From: Fimbriimonadales bacterium
GTDB lineage: Bacteria; Armatimonadota; Fimbriimonadia; Fimbriimonadales; GBS-DC
Direction: 5' to 3'
Assembly (NCBI GenBank): GCA_026003075.1
Contig: BPGO01000015.1
Location: 1-46,403 of the forward strand
Length of the DNA: 46,403 nt
The position numbers were made by a program, and so were the translations under genes. Every line of letters begins with the position of its first letter. Within the stretch, counting starts at the first letter, position 1. The notes below the pieces were generated by a model, which was not told the origin of the DNA, did not search any database, and saw only the letters and a program-made list of their open reading frames with translations. Below are positions 8,372-17,240 of the stretch, piece after piece.

Positions 8372-11173
8372 TTACTGCCCCTCCATCTGTTTGAGCAGTA
8401 GCTCCAGTTGCTTCATCCGCTCGCCGTAGGTGGCCCAATCGCCGTTTCGGAGCGCGCTTTGTGCCTCGCGATAGACGCGGTTCGCCTCCCGTGCGAGGTT
8501 GCGTAGGTCGGCAGGGGCGCCGACAGGAGTAGGTGGCGCGGTCGGCGTGGGTGGTGTCGTGCCCGCCTGGCTCAGACGCGGCGGAGTGCGTCCCTCGCGC
8601 CGCGCGAGCAATAACTGTAAGCCCTCATCGACCGTGTCGGTCATCACCACGCGCTCGCCGCTGGCAAGCACCACCTTCTTAAGTTCGGGGATCGCTCCCT
8701 CCGTGCGCGCCTGAAGGTAAATCGGCTTGAAGTAGAGCATCGCCTGCCCCAGCGGAATAATCAGCAAGTTGCCCCGAAACACCTGTGAGCCTTGCTGATT
8801 CCACAGGTTCAACTGCTGGGTGATCTCAGGGTTCTGGTTAATGCGTGCCTCAATTTGTTCGGGACCGTAGACGGTCTTTTGTTTCGGGAATCGGTACAAC
8901 ACGAGTTCACCATAGCGGTCGGGGTCACAGTGCGCCGCCAGCCATGCCACGAGGTTCTTACGCTGCTGCGGGGTGAACGGCAGGGTCAGCATATAGCGTG
9001 GCTGCTGCTCACCTGGTGGCTGCATAATTACATAATAGGGCGTCATCGGCACGGTCTCGTTGTTCTGCAGAATTTCACGAGCAATCGCCCACACATCCTC
9101 TTTGTTGAAGAAGATGCGGGCGTCCGTTGTGTGATAGAGTTCCAGCAGCTGCGCCTGCACCTCAAACAGATCGATGGGATAACGGATATGCTGGCGCAGG
9201 TTCTCGGGCATGGCGCTGAGGGGCTTGAACACATTCGGGTATGCCTGCGCGTAGGCGCGGATCAGTGGGTCGCTCTCGTCGGCGATGTAGAAGTTCACCT
9301 CGCCCGTGTAAGCGTGGATAGTCGCCTTGACCGAGTTGCGCAGATAGTTGAACTGGCGCACGATGCGGTCGCGCGAGAAGAAGGGGCGACTATAGGGGTA
9401 GTTGCGGCTCACCGTGTAGCCATCGTAAATCCAGACGATCTCGCCGTTGTGAATCACCGGGTAGGCATCTTCGTCCCAGCGGATGAACGGGAGCATCGCT
9501 TGCAGGCGTTCGCGGATATTGCGCCGAAACAGCAGGCGCGACTCCGCGTTTAGGTCGCCTGTGAGCATAATGTTCTGGTCGGAGAGGCGAACAGCGAACA
9601 TCAAGCGCGTCAGCAGTCCGCCAATTGGCACGCCGCCGTTGCCGCTGTAGGTCGTGTACACATTCTCCTCCGCATCCCCCGTGCCCGTGAGCTTGGGGTA
9701 ATCCAGCTCTTTCAGGTTGGAGCGCACGATGGAGTAGCGAACGAGGTTCTCACCGAAGTAGATCGCGGGGTTCGTGACGGGAATCGCCTCCTGTATCGAT
9801 GGTTCCACCTGAGGCGGTAGGTTGCGAATCCAGAGTACGGGCTGTCCCTCTGCGGTCGCTTCGTTGACGGGGTTCATCACCAGCCCGTAGCCGTGCGTGT
9901 AGAGCAGATGCAAGTTCTGCCAGCGTTGCGCGGCGGCAGGCAATCCCTCTAAGTTCAACTCGCGCACTGAGAGCAGCACCTGTCGCAGTTCCCCGTTTAC
10001 TGAGTAGCGGTCGACATCGATATCCACGAACGCGTAGTAGGGCTTGAGTGCCTGCAAGCCGTTGTACACTTGACGCAGGGGGCGGAAGTCCCACAGACGC
10101 AGGTTCGCCAGCGTGCCCTGCGCCCCTTGCAAATCGGCAGCGGTCAGGTCATCACGCACATCCATTACGCGCACCTGAATCTTGTCCAGGTTGTACGCGC
10201 GACGGGTGAACTCCAGATGGCGTTTGATATACTCGCTCTCGCGCTCCAGTTGATTGGGGATGACCACGAAGCGTTGCACCAGCGGCGGGTAAATCAGCGA
10301 CGCGGCGACCCAGAACAGGAGCGCGACGGCAAACCCGCCGATAGGCAAAAGCAACCCCGCACCCCGACGCAAACTCACCAGACACAACACCGCTGCAATC
10401 AGCAAGCCAAAAACCGTGATGTTCAGAATCGGTAAGCGCGCGTGGATATCCGTGTAGCCTGCCCCGAAAAACTGGTCATGCTCCGAGAACACCAAATCGT
10501 ACCGTGCCAGCCACAGATACCATGCGAACGCGAGTAAAAATAGCGTTGCCAGAATCAGCATGTGGGGCTTCACCGAGGGCAGGAAAGTCGGCATCCCGCC
10601 CAGCCAACCCAACGCTCGGTTGAAATAGTAGAACGCGCCAATCCCCACCAGCGCCACCAGTGTGGTGAACACCAGTAGCCCCGAGATAAACGACATGAAC
10701 GGCAAGCGAAACACATAAAAACCGATGTCCATGTGAAACAAAGGGTCTTTAACGCCGAAGCTCTGTGCGTTTTGGAACAGCATCAGGTCATGCCAATACG
10801 CGCTTGCGCTCAGTCCGACGAAGACAGAGAACACCAGTGCGCCCAGAACCAGCAGGTAGTAAGTGCCCCGGCGCACGGCGCGCGTGATGCGTACAATCCG
10901 TCCACCCCGAATTGCCAAGTCGGATTCCTCCGTCGCGCCGGCGATCCGGTTCGCAATCCTCAGGTTCACCAGCGCGAAGAGGAAAAAGCCGACCGCCGTC
11001 AGCAAAAACAGCACCCAGCGCAAGGCAAGGATGCGCCCAAAAATCTGGGGGTACTTCACATCATGCACAAACCACAAGTAGTCCGTGTAGAGGTTAACCA
11101 GTACGCCCCCAAAGAGCATCACGATTAGGATGAGCGCGATCACGCCGGTCGCGAGTTTCTGACGGGTTTCCAT
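8372..11173 (-). CDS. UPF0182-family integral membrane protein
   Basis: Large membrane protein (933 residues) of the UPF0182 family (Pfam PF03699), whose function is unknown. The N-terminal third has about seven hydrophobic helices. The rest is a long extracytoplasmic region with family landmarks such as FVVIPNQLERESEYIKRHLEFTR (shown only in part: ERESEYIKR) and TYSGNGGVPIGG. The C-terminus is Pro/Thr-rich followed by a short helical tail. The frame stays open to 11260, but the upstream part is low-complexity Pro/Arg. The ATG at 11173 lies 7 nt after TACAAT, matching the leaderless pattern in this window. The gene is a single unit bounded by hairpins on both sides. Confidence 0.88.
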   Translation of the reverse strand: METRQKLATGVIALILIVMLFGGVLVNLYTDYLWFVHDVKYPQIFGRILALRWVLFLLTAVGFFLFALVNLRIANRIAGATEESDLAIRGGRIVRITRAVRRGTYYLLVLGALVFSVFVGLSASAYWHDLMLFQNAQSFGVKDPLFHMDIGFYVFRLPFMSFISGLLVFTTLVALVGIGAFYYFNRALGWLGGMPTFLPSVKPHMLILATLFLLAFAWYLWLARYDLVFSEHDQFFGAGYTDIHARLPILNITVFGLLIAAVLCLVSLRRGAGLLLPIGGFAVALLFWVAASLIYPPLVQRFVVIPNQLERESEYIKRHLEFTRRAYNLDKIQVRVMDVRDDLTAADLQGAQGTLANLRLWDFRPLRQVYNGLQALKPYYAFVDIDVDRYSVNGELRQVLLSVRELNLEGLPAAAQRWQNLHLLYTHGYGLVMNPVNEATAEGQPVLWIRNLPPQVEPSIQEAIPVTNPAIYFGENLVRYSIVRSNLKELDYPKLTGTGDAEENVYTTYSGNGGVPIGGLLTRLMFAVRLSDQNIMLTGDLNAESRLLFRRNIRERLQAMLPFIRWDEDAYPVIHNGEIVWIYDGYTVSRNYPYSRPFFSRDRIVRQFNYLRNSVKATIHAYTGEVNFYIADESDPLIRAYAQAYPNVFKPLSAMPENLRQHIRYPIDLFEVQAQLLELYHTTDARIFFNKEDVWAIAREILQNNETVPMTPYYVIMQPPGEQQPRYMLTLPFTPQQRKNLVAWLAAHCDPDRYGELVLYRFPKQKTVYGPEQIEARINQNPEITQQLNLWNQQGSQVFRGNLLIIPLGQAMLYFKPIYLQARTEGAIPELKKVVLASGERVVMTDTVDEGLQLLLARREGRTPPRLSQAGTTPPTPTAPPTPVGAPADLRNLAREANRVYREAQSALRNGDWATYGERMKQLELLLKQMEGQ

Positions 11174-11180
11174 ACCAAGT

Positions 11181-11186
11181 ATTGTA
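11181..11186 (-). promoter_or_regulatory. -10 box (TACAAT), leaderless UPF0182 promoter
   Basis: On the minus strand TACAAT is followed by 7 nt and then the ATG at 11173. No ribosome binding site is present, which fits a leaderless mRNA. Confidence 0.5.
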
Positions 11187-11290
11187 CCTGCCAAAGCGGG
11201 ATAGAGCCACCGAGGGCGCGGGGAGGATTTGGGGGGTGTTTCCGTCCCTCCCATGTTCACGGGAGGTAAAGATGGAGCGTGTGGGAGGAT

Positions 11291-11320
11291 ATTCGGGGCA
11301 CGCCTTTGCGTGCCCCGAAT
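11291..11320 (-). terminator. 13-bp hairpin after the YHS gene
   Basis: ATTCGGGGCACGC and GCGTGCCCCGAAT are perfect arms of 13 bp around a CTTT loop, 3 nt after the stop codon of the triple-YHS gene. A T-run is missing, but the position and strength suggest transcription termination or mRNA 3' end protection. Confidence 0.6.
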
Positions 11321-11323
11321 CGT

Positions 11324-12211
11324 TTACTGCGTGTCCGCTTCGGGTTTGCCCTGCAGTTTGGAGAGGCTTTCTGCTTTCTTCGCGTAGGTTTCAGGGTCTT
11401 TGAGGAACTTGCTCTTGCAGCTGTTGCAGCAGGTGTAATAGATCTTGCCGTTATAGGTGAAGCGCACGGCAGACGATTCCTCAATCTCCTCACCGGAAAC
11501 GGGGCAGATGAGTTTATCCGCGGGAGCGGCGGTGGTCTCTTTCGGCGCAGGCTGTTCGGGCTTGCCTTGCAGTTTGGAGAGGCTCTCTGCCTTCTTCGCA
11601 TAGGTTGCGGGGTCTTTCAGGAACTGCGCTTTGCAGTTTTCACAGCCGACATAGTAGACCTTACCGTTATAGACCACGCGCACTGCACTCTCTACCTTCA
11701 GCTCTTCGCCGGAAACGGGGCAGATGAGCTGCTCGTTCGCGGCGGTTTGGACGGCTGGTTGGGCGTTTTTGTCGGCGCAGCAAGCGCTTCCGCTAGCTGC
11801 CTTCGCCTCACCACTACAACATGAGCCGCCTTCTTTCTTATCAGCGCAGCAAGCCTTTCCGCTGGCTGCCTTTGCCTCGCCGCTGCAACACGAATCGCCT
11901 TCCTTCTTGGCGGTTGTATTGCTCGCAGTACGGGTATTGGACGCCTGCTGGATGTATTTTTGAGGATTCTTTTTGAACTCAGCGAGGCAGTCCTTGCAGC
12001 TGAAGTAGTAGGTCTTGCCCTGATAGGTCAGTTTGGGGGCGTTTTTCGTGTCGGTGATGACCTTTCCGGAAACGGGGCAGCGCACTTCCTGCTTCTTCGC
12101 CGTGGTTTGCTTCGTCTGTGGGTTATTCGTTTTGTTCGTCTGAACGAACGCGACCGAGCTTAGGGCGAAGCTCGTCGCAAAGACCGCAACGACCAATCCG
12201 AAATTGCGCAT
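11324..12211 (-). CDS. Exported triple-YHS protein with vicinal-Cys repeats
   Basis: Exported protein of 295 residues with a signal peptide (about 1-23). Three YHS-type metal-binding domains begin with CPVSG at residues 45, 164 and 236, each followed by C-X2-C or CC-X2-C (72-75, 190-193, 261-265) and a KDP-x-TY tail. Between the first and second domains sits a 23-residue repeat, SCCSGEAKAASG-x-ACCADK, present twice (108-125 and 131-148) and giving four vicinal Cys pairs. Domains 2 and 3 share the linker YAKKAESLSKLQGKPE, so they arose by duplication. YHS domains bind copper or other soft metals in several proteins; metal capture outside the cytoplasm is the inference. AGGAGG precedes the start. 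It is transcribed alone. Confidence 0.85.
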   Translation of the reverse strand: MRNFGLVVAVFATSFALSSVAFVQTNKTNNPQTKQTTAKKQEVRCPVSGKVITDTKNAPKLTYQGKTYYFSCKDCLAEFKKNPQKYIQQASNTRTASNTTAKKEGDSCCSGEAKAASGKACCADKKEGGSCCSGEAKAASGSACCADKNAQPAVQTAANEQLICPVSGEELKVESAVRVVYNGKVYYVGCENCKAQFLKDPATYAKKAESLSKLQGKPEQPAPKETTAAPADKLICPVSGEEIEESSAVRFTYNGKIYYTCCNSCKSKFLKDPETYAKKAESLSKLQGKPEADTQ

Positions 12212-12242
12212 TATTGGTTCCTCCTAAACCGAGAGTATCTCT

Positions 12243-12248
12243 ATTATA
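12243..12248 (-). promoter_or_regulatory. -10 box for the YHS gene
   Basis: TATAAT on the minus strand, about 31 nt before the ATG at 12211 with AGGAGG between. It lies just after the stop of the upstream oxidoreductase gene, so the YHS gene can be transcribed independently. No good -35 is seen. Confidence 0.5.
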
Positions 12249-12261
12249 CCACGAAGGACAT

Positions 12262-13560
12262 CTACCACCATTCCCAGCCCTTGCGGTAAGGCATGCGCAC
12301 GAACTCGTCGGCTTTACGGGTGTTGGTGACGCGCCCCTCTTTGCCGTCGTAGTAGATTTTCTCGCCGGTGCGGAACGCCACATTCCCCAGCAGCACCGCC
12401 TCGGTGAGGGTGGTTGCGTATTCGAAGTTGCTGTAGGTGGGGCTGCCCGTTTTGCAGGCTTGAAGCCACTCTTCATAATGCCCAGGCGAGGTGGGTAGTT
12501 TGCGCTCCTTGAGTTGGAATCCTTCGAACCGCTCTTTGGGGTAGAGGCGGAACTGGCTGGCGTGGATGAAGTAGAAGGCGCCTTTCTCGCCGATGCAGAT
12601 GACGCCGTTTGGCGCGAGGTTCTGCTCGCCGACCAATGCAGGGTCGGGCTTGAGACCGCCATCGTACCAGTAGAGTTTCACCGGAGGCTGGTCGCCGCGT
12701 GCAGGGAACTCGTAAATCGCTTTGCTGGACTTAGGACCCGTTTCGGGCATGCGCGGTGCGCCCTCCATCTCGACGCTCAAAGGCAGCCCCAGTTCCAGTG
12801 CCCAGTAGGCGGTATCGATGATATGGCAGCCCATGTCGCCCAGCGCACCCGTGCCGAAATCCCACCAGCCGCGCCATGCGAACGGGTGGTAGCCCTCATG
12901 ATAAGGGCGTTCGGGGGCAGGTCCCAGCCAGAAATCCCAGAACAGGTATGGCGGTACTGGCTTGGAGCCTTCGGGACGCGCAATGCCCTGCGGCCAAATG
13001 GGGCGGTCGCTCCATGCGTGTACCTCGCGCACGGGACCAATCACGCCCGATCGGAGGACTTCCACCGCGATCCGCAACGGTTCGCTGGAGTGCGCTTGGT
13101 TGCCCATCTGCGTGGCGACTTTCGCGTTGCGAGCCGCCTCGCGTACCTGACGCGCCTCCCACACCGTGTGTACCAGCGGCTTCTCGCAGTAGACATGCTT
13201 GCCTAACTGCAGGGCGATCATCATAGGGAGGGCGTGGGTGTGGTCGGGCGTGCTAATCACAACCGCATCGATGTCTTTCTGTCGGTCGAACATGCGCCGA
13301 TAGTCCACCCAGAGCCGCGCGTTCGGGAACACGGCGGCGGCGGCGCTAAGCTTTTCTAAGTCTACATCACAGAGCGCCACGATATTCTCGCCTGCGACGC
13401 CGCGCAAGTTGTCCCAACCGCGCCCACCGACGCCAATCACTGCGATATTGAGCTTATCGTTGGGCGATTGCCCCTTTGCCCAACTCTTCAAAAAGAGCAA
13501 GCCTGCACCTGCGCTCAGGCTCTGCTTCAAAAACTCCCGCCGTGTCGTTTTCCGTGCCAT
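12262..13560 (-). CDS. Tat-exported Gfo/Idh/MocA oxidoreductase
   Basis: NAD(P)-dependent oxidoreductase of the Gfo/Idh/MocA family, 432 residues. The N-terminus has a twin-arginine signal (TRREFLKQ, then a hydrophobic stretch to about 28), so the protein is exported folded with its cofactor. A Rossmann segment VIGVGGRGWDN (41-51) and the family EKP motif in CEKPLVH (about 124-130) are present. The C-terminal half resembles the sugar-dehydrogenase-like subgroup common in Planctomycetota and related phyla. Substrates are probably sugars or polyols but cannot be named. A TGAGGA-type ribosome binding site precedes the ATG. No partner genes for sugar use are adjacent. Confidence 0.88.
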   Translation of the reverse strand: MARKTTRREFLKQSLSAGAGLLFLKSWAKGQSPNDKLNIAVIGVGGRGWDNLRGVAGENIVALCDVDLEKLSAAAAVFPNARLWVDYRRMFDRQKDIDAVVISTPDHTHALPMMIALQLGKHVYCEKPLVHTVWEARQVREAARNAKVATQMGNQAHSSEPLRIAVEVLRSGVIGPVREVHAWSDRPIWPQGIARPEGSKPVPPYLFWDFWLGPAPERPYHEGYHPFAWRGWWDFGTGALGDMGCHIIDTAYWALELGLPLSVEMEGAPRMPETGPKSSKAIYEFPARGDQPPVKLYWYDGGLKPDPALVGEQNLAPNGVICIGEKGAFYFIHASQFRLYPKERFEGFQLKERKLPTSPGHYEEWLQACKTGSPTYSNFEYATTLTEAVLLGNVAFRTGEKIYYDGKEGRVTNTRKADEFVRMPYRKGWEWW

Positions 13561-13678
13561 AGTTTGTTATTTCCTCACGGCACGGACGATTCCTGCCAAG
13601 CAGACCGATGAACTTCTCCCAACGAGCCGCCTGTGGATTAGGTATCATGCTTTGCGGAAGTAACTGGGGGTAGGACCT

Positions 13679-14458
13679 ATGGAGCGTCAAGACGGCGAAC
13701 TGGCTTCTGATGTGCTGGGCGTTGCCGTGCTGGGCAGCGCGCTGCTCCTTTTGTCGGGCTGTGGCGGTGCGTCTGCGCCCCCGCCTGTGCAAGCCGATCT
13801 CGCCCTAAACGCCACGGACGACGCTTTCAACGCGCAACGCTTGCGCTCGCTGTATACGAAACTCAGCGCGATGGCGGAGCCGATGCGTCAGCGCAGCGTG
13901 CGTGAATCGCCGCCGTTTCATCTCCAGGTTCCCACGGCTCAAGGTGACGAGCCGCTGGTGTTCACGCTCGTGCGTAACGGGGCAGGGGAATATCCGCACC
14001 TGCGTATCGCCCGTCCAAAAACAGGCGAGCATGTGAACTTCGTCTTTGGGGGTTCTGTGGCGCAGGGCATCACGCTGCGCCTAACAGACGATCAAGGCAG
14101 GATATTGCAACGCGACGGTCAATCGCTGGAGTTTGCGCTGTTTGATACGCGGAGCCGTTCGCGTGCGCCGCAGGATTGGATAGCGACCGGTATTCGCATC
14201 GCGTCGCTGGCGTTTCTCGTGTGGATTGGCGCCGTGGTGGTGCGGGGTGTGGCGGCGGCGGTGGGGTTCGTTGCGTTCAACCTCATCGTACTGGGACTGC
14301 TCGCGGCGGGGCTGGGCGTCGCTATCCCCGTCATTCGCTGGTTTTTGGAGAGCAGTGGAATCGACTGGGAGACCGTGCGGCGGTTCGTGGAGCAGACGGC
14401 GGAGACGATTATCGCGCTGCTGCGTGAAGTGGCGAACGGGTTGCCTCGTGTGCGGTAG
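13679..14458 (+). CDS. Putative membrane-anchored lipoprotein of unknown function
   Basis: Not recognised. The 259-residue product has a hydrophobic N-terminal segment ending in LSGC (Cys28), a plausible lipobox that Lgt/LspA could process. A soluble part follows (about 30-165) with RSVRESPPFHLQVP and a beta-rich segment. Two hydrophobic helices occupy about 168-222, and an amphipathic C-terminal helix follows. A lipoprotein with later transmembrane helices is unusual, so residues 13-27 may instead be a signal anchor. GGGGGTAGG lies 5' of the ATG. The stop at 14458 lies 36 bases from the rnc start, but rnc has its own -10 box. Confidence 0.6.
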   Translation: MERQDGELASDVLGVAVLGSALLLLSGCGGASAPPPVQADLALNATDDAFNAQRLRSLYTKLSAMAEPMRQRSVRESPPFHLQVPTAQGDEPLVFTLVRNGAGEYPHLRIARPKTGEHVNFVFGGSVAQGITLRLTDDQGRILQRDGQSLEFALFDTRSRSRAPQDWIATGIRIASLAFLVWIGAVVVRGVAAAVGFVAFNLIVLGLLAAGLGVAIPVIRWFLESSGIDWETVRRFVEQTAETIIALLREVANGLPRVR

Positions 14459-14481
14459 GTGGTTGCCGATACGGGGTGGGG

Positions 14482-14487
14482 TATAAT
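14482..14487 (+). promoter_or_regulatory. -10 box (TATAAT), leaderless rnc promoter
   Basis: TATAAT preceded by GGGG and followed 7 nt later by the GTG at 14495. It fits a leaderless transcript and helps select the GTG as the rnc start. Confidence 0.6.
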
Positions 14488-14494
14488 CCTTGCC

Positions 14495-15208
14495 GTGCGC
14501 TTTTGGCGACTGAAAAAGGCGGGCGTGCACCTGCCCATTCGGAACCAGCAGTTAGCAGCGCAAGCCCTCACCCATCGCTCGCATACAGAAGGCGAACTGT
14601 TAGCCAGTAACGAACGGCTCGAACTGTTGGGCGACGCGGTGCTGGACTTGATTGTTGCAGAGTATCTGTATCAAAAGTATCCGGAGTGGGATCAGGGGCA
14701 GCTTTCGAAAGCACGGGCGAGTATCGTGCGCGCCAGTGTGCTGTGTGAGGCGGCGAAGCGCGCTGGCATCGCGAGCCTACTGCGCCTCAGTCCTTCGGAA
14801 GAGGCGTCGGGCGGACGCGAGCGCCCCTCCATTCTCAGCGACGCTTTCGAGGCGGTCATCGGCGCGATCTATCTGGATTCGGGCTACAAGGCGGCGCGCG
14901 ACTATGCTCTGGAACATCTCAAGCCCGAACTGGACGCGCTGGAATCGGGGGTGATGCCAGTGCAAGATTACAAATCCCTCCTTCAAGAGCGCACACAAGC
15001 GTGGTGGCGCATCACCCCCACCTACGAGGTGGTGGAAGAGAGCGGCACGCCCCACAATAAAACTTTTGTCGTGCGGGTGAAACTGCGCGATCTAATAGCA
15101 GGGCATGGCATCGGTTCCAGCAAGAAGCAGGCGGAACAGAACGCCGCTGCCCAAGCCCTACAATACACCGAACAGAACAGGAGGCAATTAGATGAAACCT
15201 TTGGCTGA
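14495..15208 (+). CDS. rnc: Ribonuclease III
   Basis: Double-stranded RNA endonuclease that processes rRNA precursors and structured mRNAs. From GTG 14495 the protein has 237 residues. The RNase III domain carries the signature NERLELLGDAVL (near 50-61) with catalytic Glu/Asp, and a second acidic cluster in SDAFEAVIGAIYLD. A C-terminal dsRNA-binding domain (about 165-230) ends with GIGSSKKQAEQNAAAQAL. The frame is open back to 14459, but the extra residues are not family-like and GTG 14495 lies 7 nt after TATAAT. The 3' end overlaps mtnP by 17 nt, and the mtnP ribosome binding site is inside rnc, so the two are co-translated. Confidence 0.93.
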   Translation: MRFWRLKKAGVHLPIRNQQLAAQALTHRSHTEGELLASNERLELLGDAVLDLIVAEYLYQKYPEWDQGQLSKARASIVRASVLCEAAKRAGIASLLRLSPSEEASGGRERPSILSDAFEAVIGAIYLDSGYKAARDYALEHLKPELDALESGVMPVQDYKSLLQERTQAWWRITPTYEVVEESGTPHNKTFVVRVKLRDLIAGHGIGSSKKQAEQNAAAQALQYTEQNRRQLDETFG

Positions 15209-15998
15209 AATTGGCGTTTTCGGAGGTTCTGGATTCTATTCGTTTCTCGACAAAGTCGAAGAGGTGAAAGTCGACACGCCCTACGGTCCGCCCAGCGACA
15301 CGATTTCGATTGGTGAAGTGCACGGTCGGCGTGTGGCGTTTTTGCCCCGACACGGACGCAAGCACACCATCCCGCCCCACAAAATCAACTATCGGGCGAA
15401 CCTGTGGGCGATGAAGGAACTCGGTGTGCAGGCGATTATCAGCCCCTGCGCGGCGGGGAGCCTGCAACGCCATGTGAAACCCGGCGACTTCGTGGTGGCA
15501 GACCAGTATGTCGACCGCACCCACGGGCGCGCTGACACCTTCTACGAGGGACCGACCGTGCATCATGTTTCCCCAGCCGACCCCTACTGCCCCGTGTTGC
15601 GACAGATTGCCATCGAGGAGATTCGCGCGCACGGTATCCCTGTTCACGAGCGCGGCACCATCGTGGTCATCAACGGACCGCGCTTCTCCACCAAAGCGGA
15701 AAGTCGGTGGTTCACCTCCATGGGCTGGGAAGTCATCAACATGACACAGTACCCCGAGGCGTACCTCGCGCTGGAGTTGGCGATTCCTGTGGTGAATATC
15801 TCTTTGATTACGGACTACGACAGCGGCTTGGTGGCAGAAGGCGAGGTCAAGCCCGTCACGGCGGAAGAGGTGATGCATGTGTTCCACCAAAACGCGGAGC
15901 GCATTCGCAAAGTGATTTTCGGGATGATTGCCAAGATCCCGCCGAACTTCGAAAGCCCGATTCGCCACGCGCTGGACTATGCGAAGGTGACGGTGTAG
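15192..15998 (+). CDS. mtnP: S-methyl-5'-thioadenosine phosphorylase
   Basis: Phosphorolyses 5'-methylthioadenosine to adenine and methylthioribose-1-phosphate in methionine salvage. The 268-residue protein has the phosphate-site motif FGGSGFY (9-15), RHGRKHTIPPH near 53-63, GPRFSTKAESR, the MTA-binding NMTQYPE, and LITDYDSG. The two aspartates in the last motif favour 6-aminopurine (adenine) over guanine/hypoxanthine substrates. The start ATG follows AGGAGG located inside rnc, and the overlap of 17 nt implies coupling. No other methionine-salvage genes are adjacent. A hairpin follows at 16004-16033. Confidence 0.92.
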   Translation: MKPLAEIGVFGGSGFYSFLDKVEEVKVDTPYGPPSDTISIGEVHGRRVAFLPRHGRKHTIPPHKINYRANLWAMKELGVQAIISPCAAGSLQRHVKPGDFVVADQYVDRTHGRADTFYEGPTVHHVSPADPYCPVLRQIAIEEIRAHGIPVHERGTIVVINGPRFSTKAESRWFTSMGWEVINMTQYPEAYLALELAIPVVNISLITDYDSGLVAEGEVKPVTAEEVMHVFHQNAERIRKVIFGMIAKIPPNFESPIRHALDYAKVTV

Positions 15999-16003
15999 CG
16001 CGT

Positions 16004-16033
16004 CCACGCTGCGCAGCGCAAGGCGCGGCGTGG
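16004..16033. terminator. Bidirectional hairpin between mtnP and alr
   Basis: CCACGCTGCGC (16004-16014) pairs with GCGCGGCGTGG (16023-16033), 11 bp with one T-G wobble and an 8-nt loop. It lies in the 36-base gap between two converging stop codons. No T-run is present. Confidence 0.6.
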
Positions 16034-16034
16034 C

Positions 16035-17159
16035 TCATCCGACGCGCCTTGCCCGTTTACCGAGCCGCGTGGTGATCTCGTGCGGAGTGGTGTTGAGCAG
16101 GCGTGCGAGGGTCTCTACGCGCACTTCGGCGTCGCCGTCGCGCCCAATCAGCGTCGCCACATCACCTACCCGTGTCTGGGGCAGGTCGGTGATGTCCACC
16201 ATGAGCATATCCATACACACGCGCCCAATTTGGGGAACCAATGTGCCGTGCAGAGCGATCGGCGCAAGGTTGGTCAGCCCGATGGGGTAGCCGTCGGCGT
16301 AGCCGACGCTGAGTGTTGCAACGCGCGTGGGGCGTTCCGCGCGGAAACGCGCTCCGTAGCTGACGCTTTGCCCTTCGGGGATTGTGCGGATGGAAATCAC
16401 CCGCGCCCGCCAGCACAGCACAGGCTTCAAATTCTGACAAAGCGGATGCGTCTCCAGCCCTGTGGGGGCGATCCCGTACAGGAGCAGCCCACAGCGCACG
16501 GCGTCCAGCATGCTCTCCGCGACGGTGAGCATCCCCGCGCTGGCAGCCGCGTGCAGGGGCGTGCGCGGAAACCCCGCCGCTTGTAAACGCTCCACATCCT
16601 GCAGAAACCGATGCAACTGCTCCCGCGTGAACTCGGCGTTGCTGTCGGCGCAGGCGAAGTGGGTAAAGACGCTTTGCCAGCGTACAGGCGCGTCGGGGCA
16701 AAGCGCGGCTAAAAACGGCTCTATCTGCTCTGCGGTCAACCCCAGACGGCTCATGCCCGTGTCGATCTCCAGATGCACGGGCAGTGTGCGTCCGAATACT
16801 TTGGCAACTTCGCACGCTTGGCGGTAGCCGTCCAGAGAGTCGACCACGCTTTCTACGGCGTACTCCGCTGCTGTGCGCCATTCCGCAGGCGTCGTAGGGG
16901 GGTAGAGAGTCATCAGGCGAAACGGTTGCCCTTTGAGCGCCTCGCGCAGTACGACGGCTTCGTTGAGGCTGGCGACGATGAAGTGTGAAATGCCCGCCTG
17001 CAGCAACGCCTGCGCCACAACGGGTGCGCCGTGTCCGTAGGCGTCCGCTTTCACCACTGCCCAAAGCGTGCGCCCCGCGCCGATATAAGCCTGAATCGCC
17101 TGGGCATTCTCATGCAGCGCCGAGGTATCGATCTCGATCCAGTTAGTAGGGTAGGGCAC
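16035..17159 (-). CDS. alr: Alanine racemase
   Basis: PLP enzyme that makes D-alanine for peptidoglycan. From GTG 17159 the protein has 374 residues, with the PLP-lysine motif VVKADAYGHG (Lys37), MSRLGL, the catalytic Tyr in VSYGARF, and GRVCMDMLMVDIT near the C-terminus. An in-frame ATG lies at 17231, but it adds 24 residues with no family similarity. GTG 17159 puts the PLP lysine at the usual position (about 35-40) and is 6 nt after TACAAT, the leaderless arrangement seen elsewhere here. It lies downstream of the GT2 gene on the same strand. If the ATG is used instead, alr is simply the third gene of a proS-GT2-alr run. Confidence 0.92.
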   Translation of the reverse strand: MPYPTNWIEIDTSALHENAQAIQAYIGAGRTLWAVVKADAYGHGAPVVAQALLQAGISHFIVASLNEAVVLREALKGQPFRLMTLYPPTTPAEWRTAAEYAVESVVDSLDGYRQACEVAKVFGRTLPVHLEIDTGMSRLGLTAEQIEPFLAALCPDAPVRWQSVFTHFACADSNAEFTREQLHRFLQDVERLQAAGFPRTPLHAAASAGMLTVAESMLDAVRCGLLLYGIAPTGLETHPLCQNLKPVLCWRARVISIRTIPEGQSVSYGARFRAERPTRVATLSVGYADGYPIGLTNLAPIALHGTLVPQIGRVCMDMLMVDITDLPQTRVGDVATLIGRDGDAEVRVETLARLLNTTPHEITTRLGKRARRVG

Positions 17160-17165
17160 GAGGAT

Positions 17166-17171
17166 ATTGTA
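17166..17171 (-). promoter_or_regulatory. -10 box (TACAAT), possible leaderless alr promoter
   Basis: TACAAT on the minus strand is followed by 6 nt and the GTG at 17159. It lies within the open frame of the longer version of alr, so it supports the shorter protein. Confidence 0.45.
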
Positions 17172-17240
17172 CCAGTTCAGCGGATGCTCTTCGCGCCTGA
17201 CCCCCGCGAATACTCTAACAGGGATGAGCATAGGCGTTGC

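Noticed and set aside
15012..16007. Long antisense open frame opposite mtnP
   Set aside because: Mtnp is clearly recognised on the plus strand. The antisense frame has no recognisable motif and reflects GC-rich codon bias.
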